From Fumia sp045615345 (GTDB taxonomy: Bacteria; Bacillota; Clostridia; Oscillospirales; Ruminococcaceae), in contig JAZLER010000032.1 in the NCBI GenBank assembly GCA_045615345.1, positions 124,001 through 188,000 on the forward strand: 64,000 nt of DNA. The letters run 5' to 3'. This document shows positions 35,212-44,445 of the stretch, in pieces. Both the position numbers and the translations under genes were made by a program. How positions within the stretch are numbered: position 1 is the first letter of the stretch; each line of letters starts with the position of its first letter. The notes under the pieces are model-generated. The model was not told where the DNA came from. It did not search any database and was given only the letters and a program-made list of their open reading frames with translations.

Positions 35212-36534
35212 TTAATCTTCGTTCTCTTCAGACTTTTCTTCAGGCAATTTTTCAACCTTTACCTTATCAATACGGCGTTCATCCATTGAAAGCACAGAAA
35301 ATTTATAACCCCCATGCACAACTTCAGCTTCTTCTCCCTCTTTGGGAATAAAGCCAAGCATATGGAACAGAAATCCGCCCAATGTATCAAAATCTTCGTC
35401 ACTTGTAAAGTCAGCATCAAGAAGCTCACTCAAATCATCAAGGCGGGTTGTACCTTCTATAACATAATTACCATCGGAAATTTCGGTGATTTCCTCTTCC
35501 TGTTCATCGTATTCATCTTCGATTTCACCGACAATGGACTCAAGGATATCTTCCATACTTACAATTCCGGCAGTACCGCCATATTCATCTACAACAACAG
35601 CAAGATGGGCCTTGCTTTTCTTGAATTCAGCAAATAAAGTTCTGCATTTTGTAGATTCGGGTACATATATTACAGTTCGTATAAAATCCTCAATTTTAAA
35701 CTCTTCGGAAGAATCACAACCTACCAGGCACAAAAGGTCCTTCACATAAATAAGTCCTATAATGCTGTCAAGGTCTTTGTCATAGACCGGCAGACGCGAA
35801 AATCCCTCATTGATTGCAAGATAAATAATGTCGCTTATTTTAGCATCTTTTTCAACAGCCACTACCTCTGTGCGGTGAGTCATAACTTCGCCTGCTGTTG
35901 TATCATCGAACTCGAAGATATTATTTATCATTTCCTTCTGGCTTTCTTCGATAAAGCCTATTTCGTTTCCGACATCAACAAGCATTCTGATTTCTTCCTC
36001 GGTGATTTCTTCCTTTGCCCTGTCAGGGTCAGCACCGAGCATCTTTGAAACAAGCACGGAAAATCCGTAAATAATCATTCGCATCGGAGAAAAAATAATC
36101 ACCAGTGCCTTGAGCATACCTGTCGCCATATACCCCAGGCGTTCACAATAACGATTTCCAACCTGCTGCGGGATTTTAAACCCAAAGGAAATAACAACAA
36201 AAACCGCGAGCACAGTTGCAATCAAAACAGGTAAAACGGCTTTCAGAAAACCAGACTCGAAAAACGGCAAAAACAGCATTCTCAGATAAATCGTACCAAG
36301 ACCGGCAACCGCAACGCCGCAAATCAAAGCAGTTTCTCTTATATGTTCCACAAAATTCTTACTGTTCTGCAGAGTAGAAAAAAGCTTTTCAGCGCGTTTA
36401 TCGCCATCCTCAGCGCGTTCTTTTAAAGCGGAATCATTAAGTCCCACTATCGCAGAAGCGCTCACATTAAAATAACTGCAAAGGAAAAACAAAATCAATG
36501 TAATAATGATATACCACGTATTCCCGTCATCCAA
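35212..36534 (-). CDS. CNNM / CorC-HlyC family membrane protein with CBS domains
   Basis: 440 aa. The N-terminal CNNM (DUF21) membrane domain has three or four helices (FNVSASAIVGLNDSALK at the first), then an acidic linker, a pair of CBS domains (VMTHRTEVVAVEK; VVDEYGGTAGIVSMEDILE) and a C-terminal CorC_HlyC domain. The family is linked to magnesium or cobalt efflux and ion homeostasis. Initiation is at TTG 36534, GGAGG 9 nt upstream; no ATG fits. It is monocistronic, with its own promoter and terminator. Confidence 0.9.
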   Translation of the reverse strand: MDDGNTWYIIITLILFFLCSYFNVSASAIVGLNDSALKERAEDGDKRAEKLFSTLQNSKNFVEHIRETALICGVAVAGLGTIYLRMLFLPFFESGFLKAVLPVLIATVLAVFVVISFGFKIPQQVGNRYCERLGYMATGMLKALVIIFSPMRMIIYGFSVLVSKMLGADPDRAKEEITEEEIRMLVDVGNEIGFIEESQKEMINNIFEFDDTTAGEVMTHRTEVVAVEKDAKISDIIYLAINEGFSRLPVYDKDLDSIIGLIYVKDLLCLVGCDSSEEFKIEDFIRTVIYVPESTKCRTLFAEFKKSKAHLAVVVDEYGGTAGIVSMEDILESIVGEIEDEYDEQEEEITEISDGNYVIEGTTRLDDLSELLDADFTSDEDFDTLGGFLFHMLGFIPKEGEEAEVVHGGYKFSVLSMDERRIDKVKVEKLPEEKSEENED

Positions 36535-36565
36535 AATGCAAAACCTCCAATATTTGTTTTAGATA

Positions 36566-36594
36566 ATAATACAATGAAATATGTTTTTTGTCAA
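36566..36594 (-). promoter_or_regulatory. Promoter of the CNNM/CBS gene
   Basis: Minus-strand TTGACA (36594-36589), 17-bp spacer, TATTAT (36571-36566). Confidence 0.78.
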
Positions 36595-36601
36595 ATATTA
36601 T

Positions 36602-36627
36602 AAAAAAGACGCCGTTCGGCGTCTTTT
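36602..36627 (-). terminator. Terminator of mreB
   Basis: AAAAGACGCC-GTTC-GGCGTCTTTT (36604-36627), followed on the minus strand by T residues; the TAA stop of mreB overlaps its base. Its GACGCC/GGCGTC core resembles the ends of the structured repeat. Confidence 0.85.
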
Positions 36628-37642
36628 AATGCATATAAGTAGAAGCGTGGGTAAAACCTTCTTTTAAATCTTCCATCCAGTTAAAGCATTCACCTGTTCC
36701 TATTCCGACACAGTTTCTTGGATTATCGGCAATTCTTACTTTAACACCGGTATTTTCCTCGATAAGTTTATCAAGACCTTTAAGGAGCGAAGTTCCACCT
36801 GTCATTGTAATTCCGTTTTCGTGAATATCACCCGTAAGTTCGGGAGGTGTGCGTTCCAGAACATTTCTTACGCCCAATACGATTTCAGCTGCAAGTGGTG
36901 CTAAAACCTCGAAAATTTCAAGCTGATTAACTGTAATCTGAACAGGATATCCGGTAACAAGATTTCTGCCCTTTACTTCAGCGGTAACACTCACATCAGG
37001 GTCATAAACACAGCCTATCTGTTTTTTGATATTCTCGGCAACGCTTGTACCAATAGCAATTTTATAATTGTTCTGGAGATATTTGACAATTGCCTCGTCA
37101 AAAGTATTTCCCGCAATTCTCATCGAATGGGAAACAACAATTCCACCAAGTGTGATAACTGCAACATCGGTAGTACCACCACCTGAGTCCACCATCATCT
37201 GACCGTTAGGTTTTTTGATATCTATTCCCGAACCAATTGCGGCAGCAATAGGCTCATCAATAAGATAAACCTTTCTTGCACCTGCGCTCATTGCGGCTTC
37301 AACAACTGCTCTTGCTTCAACATCGGTAATTGTAGAAGGAATGCAGATAGCAATTCTGGGTTTTATAAGAAAACTTTTGGAAACCTTTTTAACAAAATCC
37401 TTTATCAGATATTCTGTGAAAAGATGGTCTGAAATAACGCCATCACGCACCGGGCATTCACATTTGATATAATCGGGAGTACGCCCGAGCATCCTCAATG
37501 CCTCGTGACCTACTGCCACAACCTTTTTCGATTTTGTATGGTATGCGACAACGCTGGGTTCTTCTAAAACTATACCCTTTCCGCATCTGTAAATAATAAT
37601 CTTGGTAGTACCAAGGTCTATACCCAAATCAATAGTATTCAT
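36626..37642 (-). CDS. mreB: Rod shape-determining protein MreB/Mbl
   Basis: 338 aa actin-fold ATPase. Phosphate 1 motif GIDLGTTKI is at the N-terminus, phosphate 2 DSGGGTTDVAV (commonly DIGGGTTD in the family), and the adenosine motif MTGGTSLLKGLD near the C-terminus. It forms membrane-associated filaments that direct lateral wall synthesis. Two adjacent ATGs exist; the second (37642), 8 nt after GGAGG, is preferred. It has its own promoter and terminator. It could be the Mbl paralogue; no mreC or mreD is beside it, which favours an MreB/Mbl-like copy outside the main mre operon. Confidence 0.9.
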   Translation of the reverse strand: MNTIDLGIDLGTTKIIIYRCGKGIVLEEPSVVAYHTKSKKVVAVGHEALRMLGRTPDYIKCECPVRDGVISDHLFTEYLIKDFVKKVSKSFLIKPRIAICIPSTITDVEARAVVEAAMSAGARKVYLIDEPIAAAIGSGIDIKKPNGQMMVDSGGGTTDVAVITLGGIVVSHSMRIAGNTFDEAIVKYLQNNYKIAIGTSVAENIKKQIGCVYDPDVSVTAEVKGRNLVTGYPVQITVNQLEIFEVLAPLAAEIVLGVRNVLERTPPELTGDIHENGITMTGGTSLLKGLDKLIEENTGVKVRIADNPRNCVGIGTGECFNWMEDLKEGFTHASTYMH

Positions 37643-37664
37643 CATTTCAGCCTCCTTTTATTCT

Positions 37665-37692
37665 ATTATACACCTTTTTTAAGAATTTTCAA
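37665..37692 (-). promoter_or_regulatory. Promoter of mreB
   Basis: Minus-strand TTGAAA (37692-37687), 16-bp spacer, TATAAT (37670-37665), overlapping the end of comF. Confidence 0.7.
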
Positions 37693-38377
37693 CACCTGAA
37701 ACAGTTGCGATAACTGCCGCACTCAGATTTTTAACTCCTGCTTTCCTTAAAACCGATGCAACTTCCCTCAGAGTAGAACCTGTAGTTATAACATCATCGC
37801 AGATAAGCACTTTCTTTCCTTTTAAGTCACCCGTTACCGAAAATGCACCTTTTAAGTTCTTTAAACGATTTTCTTCTCCCTTAAGATTATGCTGTTTTTC
37901 GGTCTGTTTTATCTTTACAAGAGAGGTGAAATCCGTTTCTATACCGAGATTTTCTCCTATGAATTTCGCAAGCAGTATTGACTGGTTATATCCGCGTTTC
38001 CTTATGTCCTTTTTGGTCATAGGAACGGGAATTATTACATCGAAATCATATTCGGGATTTTCTTTCACAATAAATGCGCTGATAAGCTTTGCAAGTGGTC
38101 TTGAATATCCCTTTTTACCGTTGAACTTAAAATTCTTAACAGCAGTTTTAACATTGTCCTCGTAAAAAAGCGGCACATATATCCTGTCGAGGAAAGGTTC
38201 TTTTCCGCAAACACATTCTATTTTTCCGCAACGCTGACAAACCGAATGCTTTGAGGTCCAGAGAAACTCTTTTGCGCATTCATCACAGAATATACTCTTA
38301 TAATCTATCGCCATATCGCAGAACGGACATCGTTCGGGAAATATGAAAGAAATAAGAAAATCTTTGATACTATCCAT
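37679..38377 (-). CDS. comF: ComF family phosphoribosyltransferase-like protein
   Basis: 232 aa. An N-terminal zinc finger of CxxC pairs (CPFC 17-20, CDEC, CQRC, then CVC) precedes a PRTase fold with the PRPP loop VLICDDVITTGST near the C-terminus and the conserved RKRGYNQS. ComF is needed for DNA uptake in competent bacteria. It overlaps recD2 upstream by 8 bp in the same operon, a DNA-handling pair. Confidence 0.92.
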   Translation of the reverse strand: MDSIKDFLISFIFPERCPFCDMAIDYKSIFCDECAKEFLWTSKHSVCQRCGKIECVCGKEPFLDRIYVPLFYEDNVKTAVKNFKFNGKKGYSRPLAKLISAFIVKENPEYDFDVIIPVPMTKKDIRKRGYNQSILLAKFIGENLGIETDFTSLVKIKQTEKQHNLKGEENRLKNLKGAFSVTGDLKGKKVLICDDVITTGSTLREVASVLRKAGVKNLSAAVIATVSGVENS

Positions 38378-40577
38378 TCTGCACCTCGTCGGTCAGAAAT
38401 TTTTTAAGGCTTGTATACCTTAACATTTTACGATTGTTTTGTACCATATATGCTATACGATTTTTGCTTCCGACAAGTATCAGAAGTTTTTTCGCCCTCG
38501 TAACAGCAGTATAAAGAAGATTTCTGAAATAAAGCTTATCAAACCCTCCGTAAACGGGAATAATTACCGCATCGTACTCACTGCCCTGACTTTTGTGAAC
38601 GGTAACAGCATAAGCAAGTTCGAGCTCCGACAGCATCTCAAACGGATACTGACACACCCTATCCTCAAAATCAACCGTCATTACAGAAAGCGGAATATCT
38701 ATCCTCCTGATGGTGCCTATATCACCGTTGAAAATCCCAAGACCCGTTTCTCCGTTTTTAACCCATTCCATATCATAGTTATTCTTTATCTGCATAACCT
38801 TGTCACCTTCCCTGAAGGTAAAAAATGCAGTATGATACTCTTTTTTAAGCTCTGATTTGGGGTTTATAACCTGTTGCAGTCTGCTGTTTAATGAATAAAT
38901 CCCAAGCTCACCCTGGCGTTGAGGCGTCAGCACCTGTATATCCAAAACGGGCGAAAAATCGTACCGCGCAGGAAGTCTTGTGCAGGCAAGGTCAACGATT
39001 GTTTCAGCCACAGCGTTATCGGAATTTCTTCCCATAAAGAAAAAGTCGTTATCCTTTTGAGAAAGCTCGGGCATCTCGCCATTTACAATACGATGGGCGT
39101 TGGTGATGATAAGGCTTTTTGCCGCCTGACGGAACACCTGCTTAAGCTGTACTGTCGGCACAACATCACTGTCTATCAAATCGTGGAGGACATTTCCAGC
39201 ACCCACAGACGGAAGCTGGTCGGAGTCCCCTACTAAAATAAGCTTGCAACCAAGCTTTAAACCTCTTAAAAGCGACTCAAACAAAACAGTGTCAACCATC
39301 GACATTTCGTCAATGATTACAACATCTGCTTTAAGGGGGTTTTTCTCGTTATGGACAAATTTAATACTGTCATCGGAAGAAAAATCCACTTCTAACAAGC
39401 GATGAATGGTTTTCGCCTCTCTGCCGGTAACTTCGGAAGCTCTTTTTGCCGCGCGCCCCGTAGGTGCGGCCACAGCAATGGTAAGCCCTTCTTGTTCAAG
39501 AAGTTCTATGATTGCGTTAAGCGTTGTGGTTTTTCCCGTTCCGGGACCACCTGTAAGGATAAGAATGCTCTGATAAAGTGCTTCCTTTATTGCAAAACGC
39601 TGAAGGCTTTCGTACTTTATCCCCTTTTCGTTTTCGATTTTATCAATCATCATATCCGCATCTTTTCTTGCAAAGAAACGGCTTCTGAGCATCATGGCAA
39701 TACGAAGAGCAATATATCTTTCAGCGCCATACATATCAGGAAGAAAAAGAAATTCTTTGTTTTTCTGTACAGAGTACAGTTCATCGTCTTCTATGCGATT
39801 ATCGATTTCATTTTCAATCGGGTCAGTACCTACATTTGAAAGCATCTTTGAAACCATAGAAACGACAGTTTCCCTCGCAAGACAGGTATGCCCGTTTTTT
39901 AAATTATGTCTTAAGATATGTTGCACTGCACCAAAAATTCTTTTTTGAGATTCTTCCGCAAACCCTAAAGAAAGCGCTAAACGGTCGGCGGTTTTAAAAT
40001 CTACCATAATATCGCCGTGGCACAAAAGATACGGGTTATCCTTTATTACTTCAACGGAAATGATTCCCCATTTTTTCCAAATTCTGATACCCTCTGCAGG
40101 AGAAAGTCCATAGGAATTAAAAAACATCATAGCCTGGCGCATACCGAAAAGCCGATGAAACTCTTCACTGAGAGCATCGGCTTTTTTGGAGGTAATCCCC
40201 TTGATTTCTGCGAGTCGCATAGGGTTTTCCTCTAAAATATTCAAAGTATCTTCTCCGAAAGCATCAACAATTCTTTGCGCTAAAACCGCCCCAATACCCT
40301 TAACCGCACCGGAAGCTAAAAATTTCCTTATCGCAGTGGCAGAAGCAGGTAAATTCCTTTCGAACACTTCCGCTTTGAACTGGTGCCCGAATTTAGGATG
40401 GGTGGCATAAGTTCCCGTAACCTTAAGTTCTTCGCCCTCTTCAACACCGTAAAGAGTTCCGACAACGGGAAGAATTTCTTCCCCTGTATTAAGTTCTATA
40501 ACAGCAAACCCTGTGCTTTCATTTGCGAAAACAATGTTTTCGACCATACCTTCGACTACATTAAATTCTTTTTCCAT
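38370..40577 (-). CDS. recD2: ATP-dependent RecD2-like DNA helicase
   Basis: 735 aa, the typical RecD2 length. An N-terminal OB-like region and helix-hairpin-helix motifs (GIGAVLAQRIVDAFG; IKGITSKKADALSEEF) precede Walker A GGPGTGKTTT (about 343-352), Walker B VVIIDEMSMVD (about 415), and C-terminal motifs LAYAVTVHKSQGSEYD and LLYTAVTRAKKLL of superfamily 1B. It is a 5'-3' helicase in DNA repair that works without RecBC. It overlaps both neighbours (22 bp with the gene upstream, 8 bp with comF). Confidence 0.95.
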   Translation of the reverse strand: MEKEFNVVEGMVENIVFANESTGFAVIELNTGEEILPVVGTLYGVEEGEELKVTGTYATHPKFGHQFKAEVFERNLPASATAIRKFLASGAVKGIGAVLAQRIVDAFGEDTLNILEENPMRLAEIKGITSKKADALSEEFHRLFGMRQAMMFFNSYGLSPAEGIRIWKKWGIISVEVIKDNPYLLCHGDIMVDFKTADRLALSLGFAEESQKRIFGAVQHILRHNLKNGHTCLARETVVSMVSKMLSNVGTDPIENEIDNRIEDDELYSVQKNKEFLFLPDMYGAERYIALRIAMMLRSRFFARKDADMMIDKIENEKGIKYESLQRFAIKEALYQSILILTGGPGTGKTTTLNAIIELLEQEGLTIAVAAPTGRAAKRASEVTGREAKTIHRLLEVDFSSDDSIKFVHNEKNPLKADVVIIDEMSMVDTVLFESLLRGLKLGCKLILVGDSDQLPSVGAGNVLHDLIDSDVVPTVQLKQVFRQAAKSLIITNAHRIVNGEMPELSQKDNDFFFMGRNSDNAVAETIVDLACTRLPARYDFSPVLDIQVLTPQRQGELGIYSLNSRLQQVINPKSELKKEYHTAFFTFREGDKVMQIKNNYDMEWVKNGETGLGIFNGDIGTIRRIDIPLSVMTVDFEDRVCQYPFEMLSELELAYAVTVHKSQGSEYDAVIIPVYGGFDKLYFRNLLYTAVTRAKKLLILVGSKNRIAYMVQNNRKMLRYTSLKKFLTDEVQNG

Positions 40578-40903
40578 AATTCCTCTTCAAACAAAGGGTA
40601 AAGCTCTTCTTTCTTAAAAAGCTCTACCCCCTGCAATTTGCGTATGGTTTCCTCTGATTTTTTGTCAAGTCCGAGATTTAAAACTATCAGCCTGCCACAA
40701 CCATTCTTAAGCCAGCAGAGTTCATTCATAAGCGATTTGAGTATGTACTCAGCGCTGTAAACTTCACCTTTTAAAGGCACTACCGAAAAAATGATTGTCT
40801 TTATCCTTTTACAACGGACCCTGTGGAAAATCAGATTAATAATTTCAATTGCCCCGATAAGAGCAAACACACCTGTCACTCCGTGAAAAATTGCATTAAG
40901 CAT
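40556..40903 (-). CDS. Small membrane-anchored protein of unknown function
   Basis: 115 aa. One N-terminal hydrophobic helix (about 5-27, GVTGVFALIGAIEIINLIF) then a basic cytoplasmic tail with a beta-alpha-like region (IKTIIFSVVPLKG; LIVLNLGLDKKSEETI). I do not recognise the family. It overlaps recD2 by 22 bp and leads the recD2-comF operon; GGGGTGA lies upstream of ATG 40903. Confidence 0.7.
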   Translation of the reverse strand: MLNAIFHGVTGVFALIGAIEIINLIFHRVRCKRIKTIIFSVVPLKGEVYSAEYILKSLMNELCWLKNGCGRLIVLNLGLDKKSEETIRKLQGVELFKKEELYPLFEEELWKKNLM

Positions 40904-40950
40904 ACAAAATCACCCCGAAGCAATATATGAAAAAGCCTCAAAAACAGTGA

Positions 40951-42129
40951 TTATCTTTCTACTGCTTTCAAAAGTGCGTCCTTCTTATCTGTCTTTTCCC
41001 AGGAAACGCCCAGGTCTTCTCGTCCCATATGTCCGTATTTTGCAAGTTCTCTGTAAATGGGACGGCGAAGGTCTAAATCCCTGATAATTGCAGTAGGTCT
41101 TAAGTCAAACACCTTTTCAACTGCTTTTCCTATAACTTCATCGGAAACTTTACCTGTACCGAATGTATCAACCATTACAGAAACAGGATGTGCAACGCCG
41201 ATAGCGTAAGCTATCTGCACCTCACATTTTTTAGCAAGCCCTGCTGCTACAATATTCTTTGCAACCCATCTTGCAGCATAAGCCGCAGAACGGTCAACCT
41301 TTGTCGGGTCTTTACCGGAGAACGCTCCACCACCATGGCGTGCATAGCCACCATAAGTGTCAACGATAATCTTTCTTCCTGTAAGTCCGCTATCGCCCTG
41401 AGGTCCGCCGATTACGAAACGGCCTGTGGGGTTGATGTAATATTTTGTTTTATCATCGAGAAGATTTGCAGGTATAACAGGTAAAATAACTTCTCTTAAA
41501 ACATCTTCACGGATTTTTTCGAGAGTAACTTCATCAGAATGCTGAGAAGAGATAACCACCGCATCCACACGCTTCGGTTCTCCGTTTTCATACTCAACAG
41601 TTACCTGACTCTTTCCGTCAGGTCTTAAATAAGACAATGTGCCGTTTTTGCGAACTTCTGTAAGGCGTTTTGTAAGTTTGTGAGCAAGTGAAATCGGCAT
41701 CGGCATAAGCTCAGGAGTTTCATCACAGGCATAACCGAACATCATACCCTGGTCACCTGCTCCGTTATCGTCATCTTTGTTTTCTTCTTTGGCTTCAAGG
41801 GACTTGTCAACGCCGAGCGCGATGTCGCAGGACTGCTCATCAATGCTTGTGAGCACTGCACATGTATTACCGTCAAATCCGTATTTCGCTCTGTCATATC
41901 CGATGTCAACTACAACTTCGCGTGCAATTTTTGGGATATCAACATAGCATTCTGTCGAAATTTCTCCCATAACCATAACCATACCTGTTGTACAGCAGGT
42001 TTCACAGGCAACTCGGCCCTTGGGGTCAGCTTCTAAAATAGCATCAAGTACCGCATCGGAAATCTGGTCACAGATTTTATCGGGATGTCCTTCGGTAACT
42101 GATTCAGATGTAAATAATAATTTTGACAT
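40951..42129 (-). CDS. metK: S-adenosylmethionine synthetase
   Basis: 392 aa, standard MetK length. FTSESVTEGHPDKICDQISD is at the N-terminus, GAGDQGMMFGYA forms the ATP-binding loop and GGGAFSGKDPTKVDRS carries the catalytic lysine and phosphate contacts. It makes SAM from methionine and ATP in the cytoplasm. AAGGAGG precedes ATG. The leader holds a SAM-I riboswitch and an intrinsic terminator, so transcription is shut off when SAM is plentiful. Confidence 0.98.
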   Translation of the reverse strand: MSKLLFTSESVTEGHPDKICDQISDAVLDAILEADPKGRVACETCCTTGMVMVMGEISTECYVDIPKIAREVVVDIGYDRAKYGFDGNTCAVLTSIDEQSCDIALGVDKSLEAKEENKDDDNGAGDQGMMFGYACDETPELMPMPISLAHKLTKRLTEVRKNGTLSYLRPDGKSQVTVEYENGEPKRVDAVVISSQHSDEVTLEKIREDVLREVILPVIPANLLDDKTKYYINPTGRFVIGGPQGDSGLTGRKIIVDTYGGYARHGGGAFSGKDPTKVDRSAAYAARWVAKNIVAAGLAKKCEVQIAYAIGVAHPVSVMVDTFGTGKVSDEVIGKAVEKVFDLRPTAIIRDLDLRRPIYRELAKYGHMGREDLGVSWEKTDKKDALLKAVER

Positions 42130-42151
42130 TTCTTTTCCTCCTTAGGATTAA

Positions 42152-42181
42152 AACAAAAAGCACTCGCTTCGGAGCGAGTGC
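42152..42181 (-). terminator. Riboswitch expression-platform terminator of metK
   Basis: GCACTCGCT / AGCGAGTGC (42181-42173, 42168-42160, minus strand) with loop CCGA and a T-rich tail TTTTTGTTTT, between the SAM aptamer and the metK ribosome site. Confidence 0.88.
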
Positions 42182-42201
42182 ATACAGTTTTCACAGTAAA
42201 C

Positions 42202-42293
42202 CTCATCTCTCGACCGTGTCGCAGGAAATGGCACCTTGCAAAAGCAGGTTGCCGTGGCTTCACAGGGCCTGTCCCTCCGCCACTCTTGATAAG
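42202..42293 (-). ncRNA. SAM-I (S-box) riboswitch aptamer
   Basis: On the minus strand the aptamer opens with CTTATCAAGAGTGGCGGAGG, continues GACAGGCCCTGTGAAGCC and ACGGCAACC, the conserved SAM-I core with its kink-turn and pseudoknot strands, and closes with GATGAG pairing to CTTATC (P1). It is followed by a terminator and metK. Known function: SAM binding stabilises P1 and lets the terminator form. Confidence 0.95.
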
Positions 42294-42308
42294 GTAATTA
42301 TCAATGTT

Positions 42309-42337
42309 AGTATAAACAATAAATCTTCTGTTGTCAA
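42309..42337 (-). promoter_or_regulatory. Promoter of the metK leader
   Basis: Minus-strand TTGACA (42337-42332), 17-bp spacer, TATACT (42314-42309). Confidence 0.85.
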
Positions 42338-42353
42338 CAAAATTTGACCAAAA

Positions 42354-43673
42354 TCATTGTTTTTGCCAAAAATTTATAAGTTTTTGCTTATCATTTTCAC
42401 ATTTCCCATCGGTAACAGCTTTTAAAAGAAACTCTAAAGCCTTACCGATTTTCTTTCCCTCAGGTACTCCGAGTGCTAAAAGGTCATCGCCTTTTACGGC
42501 AAGTGCTGACAATGAAAAACATTCTTTTCTTTCAAGGATTTCTGTTGCTTTTTTTGAAACTGCTTCTATCATACAGGTTCTGTCAAACTCTGGGTTTTGC
42601 GATAAAGTGTCGGCTTTTTTAACTTCCATAAGGTCAAAAAAAACTTCAGGTGTCAGGCGGTTAAGCCATCTTTTTATAAGGCGTTCATCATCTTCAATAA
42701 CCGCATCGTGATATTTTATAAGGGTCAATACCTTTTCTTTTGTAACATTATCATACTTTAAAGCTCCAAGGGACTTTTCAGCAATTTCATAACTTATTTT
42801 CGCGTGCCCCTTAAAATGCCCCTGACCATTTTCGTCTATGGTAAAACAATGTGGCTTTCCGATATCGTGAAAGAGCATTGCAAGGCGCAGATGCAACACA
42901 GGTTTTATATTCTCTGTCGATTTTAATATATGCTCGTACACATCGAAAATATGGTACTTTGTCTTCTGGTCAAAACCCACAGTATTGCCGATTTCGGGAA
43001 TAATTTCCTCAAGGACATCAGGAAACGACATCAGCACTTTATACACATTTTTACCACAAAGCAGTTTCGACAGCTCAACACTTATTCTTTCGGCAGCAAT
43101 GTTTTTTAAAAGATGAGCATTTTTCCTGATGCTTTTTTCGGTTTCTTCCTCAATTTCAAACCCCAGCACCGAAGCAAAACGAAGTGCCCTCATAATCCTT
43201 AAAGCATCTTCCGAAAAGCGCCTGTCAGGTTCACCCACACATCTTATTATCCTGTTTTTTATATCGCTGACCCCGTCAAAACAATCATAAATCCCTTTTT
43301 CAGCGTGAAAAGCAATTGCATTTATGGTGAAATCACGGCGCGAAAGATCTTCGCTTAATTTTTTTGTAAAACTCACTTTATCAGGGTGGCGGTTATCGGT
43401 GTATCCCCCATCTATACGATAGGTCGTGATTTCAAGATGATGCCCGTCAATAATCACAGTCACCGTACCGTGTTTTATCCCTGTTTCCACAACTTTATAT
43501 CCCTCAAAAACAGCTTTTGTTTCAATTGGAGAAGCAGAAGTAGTAATATCCCAGTCATAAGGTTTTCTTCCCATAAGCGAATCTCTTACACATCCGCCTA
43601 CCTCATACGCTTCAAATCCGTCAGCATTGAGTTTTTCAATGGCCTTTTTCACAAAATCAGGCTGATTTATCAT
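42354..43673 (-). CDS. cca: CCA-adding tRNA nucleotidyltransferase with HD domain
   Basis: 439 aa. The class II nucleotidyltransferase head has GGCVRDSLMGRKPYDWDI with metal-binding Asp40 and Asp42, then the RRDFTINAIA and DRRFSEDALRIMRALRF motifs. A central HD domain (HLRLAMLFHDIGKP ... HAKISYEIAE) follows. It repairs or adds the 3' CCA of tRNAs. GGAGGGAG lies before ATG; it has its own promoter, divergent from lexA. Confidence 0.94.
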   Translation of the reverse strand: MINQPDFVKKAIEKLNADGFEAYEVGGCVRDSLMGRKPYDWDITTSASPIETKAVFEGYKVVETGIKHGTVTVIIDGHHLEITTYRIDGGYTDNRHPDKVSFTKKLSEDLSRRDFTINAIAFHAEKGIYDCFDGVSDIKNRIIRCVGEPDRRFSEDALRIMRALRFASVLGFEIEEETEKSIRKNAHLLKNIAAERISVELSKLLCGKNVYKVLMSFPDVLEEIIPEIGNTVGFDQKTKYHIFDVYEHILKSTENIKPVLHLRLAMLFHDIGKPHCFTIDENGQGHFKGHAKISYEIAEKSLGALKYDNVTKEKVLTLIKYHDAVIEDDERLIKRWLNRLTPEVFFDLMEVKKADTLSQNPEFDRTCMIEAVSKKATEILERKECFSLSALAVKGDDLLALGVPEGKKIGKALEFLLKAVTDGKCENDKQKLINFWQKQ

Positions 43674-43694
43674 ACTTCTCCCTCCTTTTATTTA

Positions 43695-43723
43695 AGTATA
43701 TCCTTATCAAAAGGAAAAAGCAA
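43695..43723 (-). promoter_or_regulatory. Promoter of cca
   Basis: Minus-strand TTGCTT (43723-43718), 17-bp spacer, TATACT (43700-43695). Confidence 0.72.
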
Positions 43724-43734
43724 CACAAAATTCA

Positions 43735-43748
43735 AGAACAATTGTACT
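43735..43748 (+). promoter_or_regulatory. Weak candidate LexA box
   Basis: AGAACAATTGTACT differs at three of the ten fixed positions from the Firmicutes SOS box CGAACnnnnGTTCG. It sits 8 bp upstream of the lexA -35, where autoregulation would be expected. Only suggestive. Confidence 0.3.
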
Positions 43749-43756
43749 TAAAACTG

Positions 43757-43785
43757 TTGACTTTTCGCTTTCGGGGCGTTACAAT
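43757..43785 (+). promoter_or_regulatory. Promoter of lexA
   Basis: TTGACT (43757-43762), 17-bp spacer, TACAAT (43780-43785). Confidence 0.78.
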
Positions 43786-43830
43786 ATAATTGTAATCAGG
43801 CAGAACCCATAAGAGAAAGGATTGTGTTCT

Positions 43831-44412
43831 ATGGCGAAGTATACCGAAGAAAGCGTTTATGAATATATAAAAGACTGTATTTTAAACCAGAATTTTTCAC
43901 CAACAGTTAGGGAAATTTGTTCTGAGCTCAAAATCCCGTCAACATCCACGGTGCATTACTATCTTCAGAGTCTTGCCGAAAAAGGCCTGATAGTTAAAGA
44001 TGATATCAAAAAGCGCACAATCAAACTTCCTTCAAGCGGGTCTGTTTCTGTCCCTCTTGTCGGCACTGTAACGGCAGGTAAACCAATCACCGCCATTGAA
44101 GAAATCGAAGATTATATTCCCGTTTTCGGACTTCAGGGAAGTTCAAACGACCACTTTGCTTTGCGTGTCCGCGGTGAAAGTATGAAAAATGCCGGAATTT
44201 TAGATGGTGATATCGTTGTAATTAAAAAGACTCCCAGTTGTAGTGATGGCGAAATTATCGTTGCGTTAATCGATGAAGAAGCAACCGTAAAACGCTTCTA
44301 TAAAGACAAAGGTTTCTTCAGGCTGATGCCCGAAAACCCCGATTTCGAACCCATTATCGTAGAAGAACTTACAATTTTAGGCAAAGTGGTATCACTTATC
44401 CGTAACTATTAA
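43831..44412 (+). CDS. lexA: LexA repressor
   Basis: 193 aa from ATG 43831 (AGAAAGG upstream; an in-frame TTG at 43822 would be too close to it). The winged helix-turn-helix spans about 21-55 (SPTVREICSELKIPSTSTVHYY). The self-cleavage site is Ala82-Gly83 in TAGKP, and the protease dyad is Ser117 (RGESM) and Lys154 (ATVKRF). It represses SOS genes until RecA filament triggers its autocleavage. Divergent from cca. Confidence 0.96.
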   Translation: MAKYTEESVYEYIKDCILNQNFSPTVREICSELKIPSTSTVHYYLQSLAEKGLIVKDDIKKRTIKLPSSGSVSVPLVGTVTAGKPITAIEEIEDYIPVFGLQGSSNDHFALRVRGESMKNAGILDGDIVVIKKTPSCSDGEIIVALIDEEATVKRFYKDKGFFRLMPENPDFEPIIVEELTILGKVVSLIRNY

Positions 44413-44418
44413 AATAAA

Positions 44419-44445
44419 ATCCGCAGAAATTTTCTGCGGATTTTT
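44419..44445. terminator. Bidirectional terminator between lexA and the deacetylase gene
   Basis: ATCCGCAGAAA / TTTCTGCGGAT (44419-44429, 44431-44441) with T runs on each strand. Confidence 0.82.
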
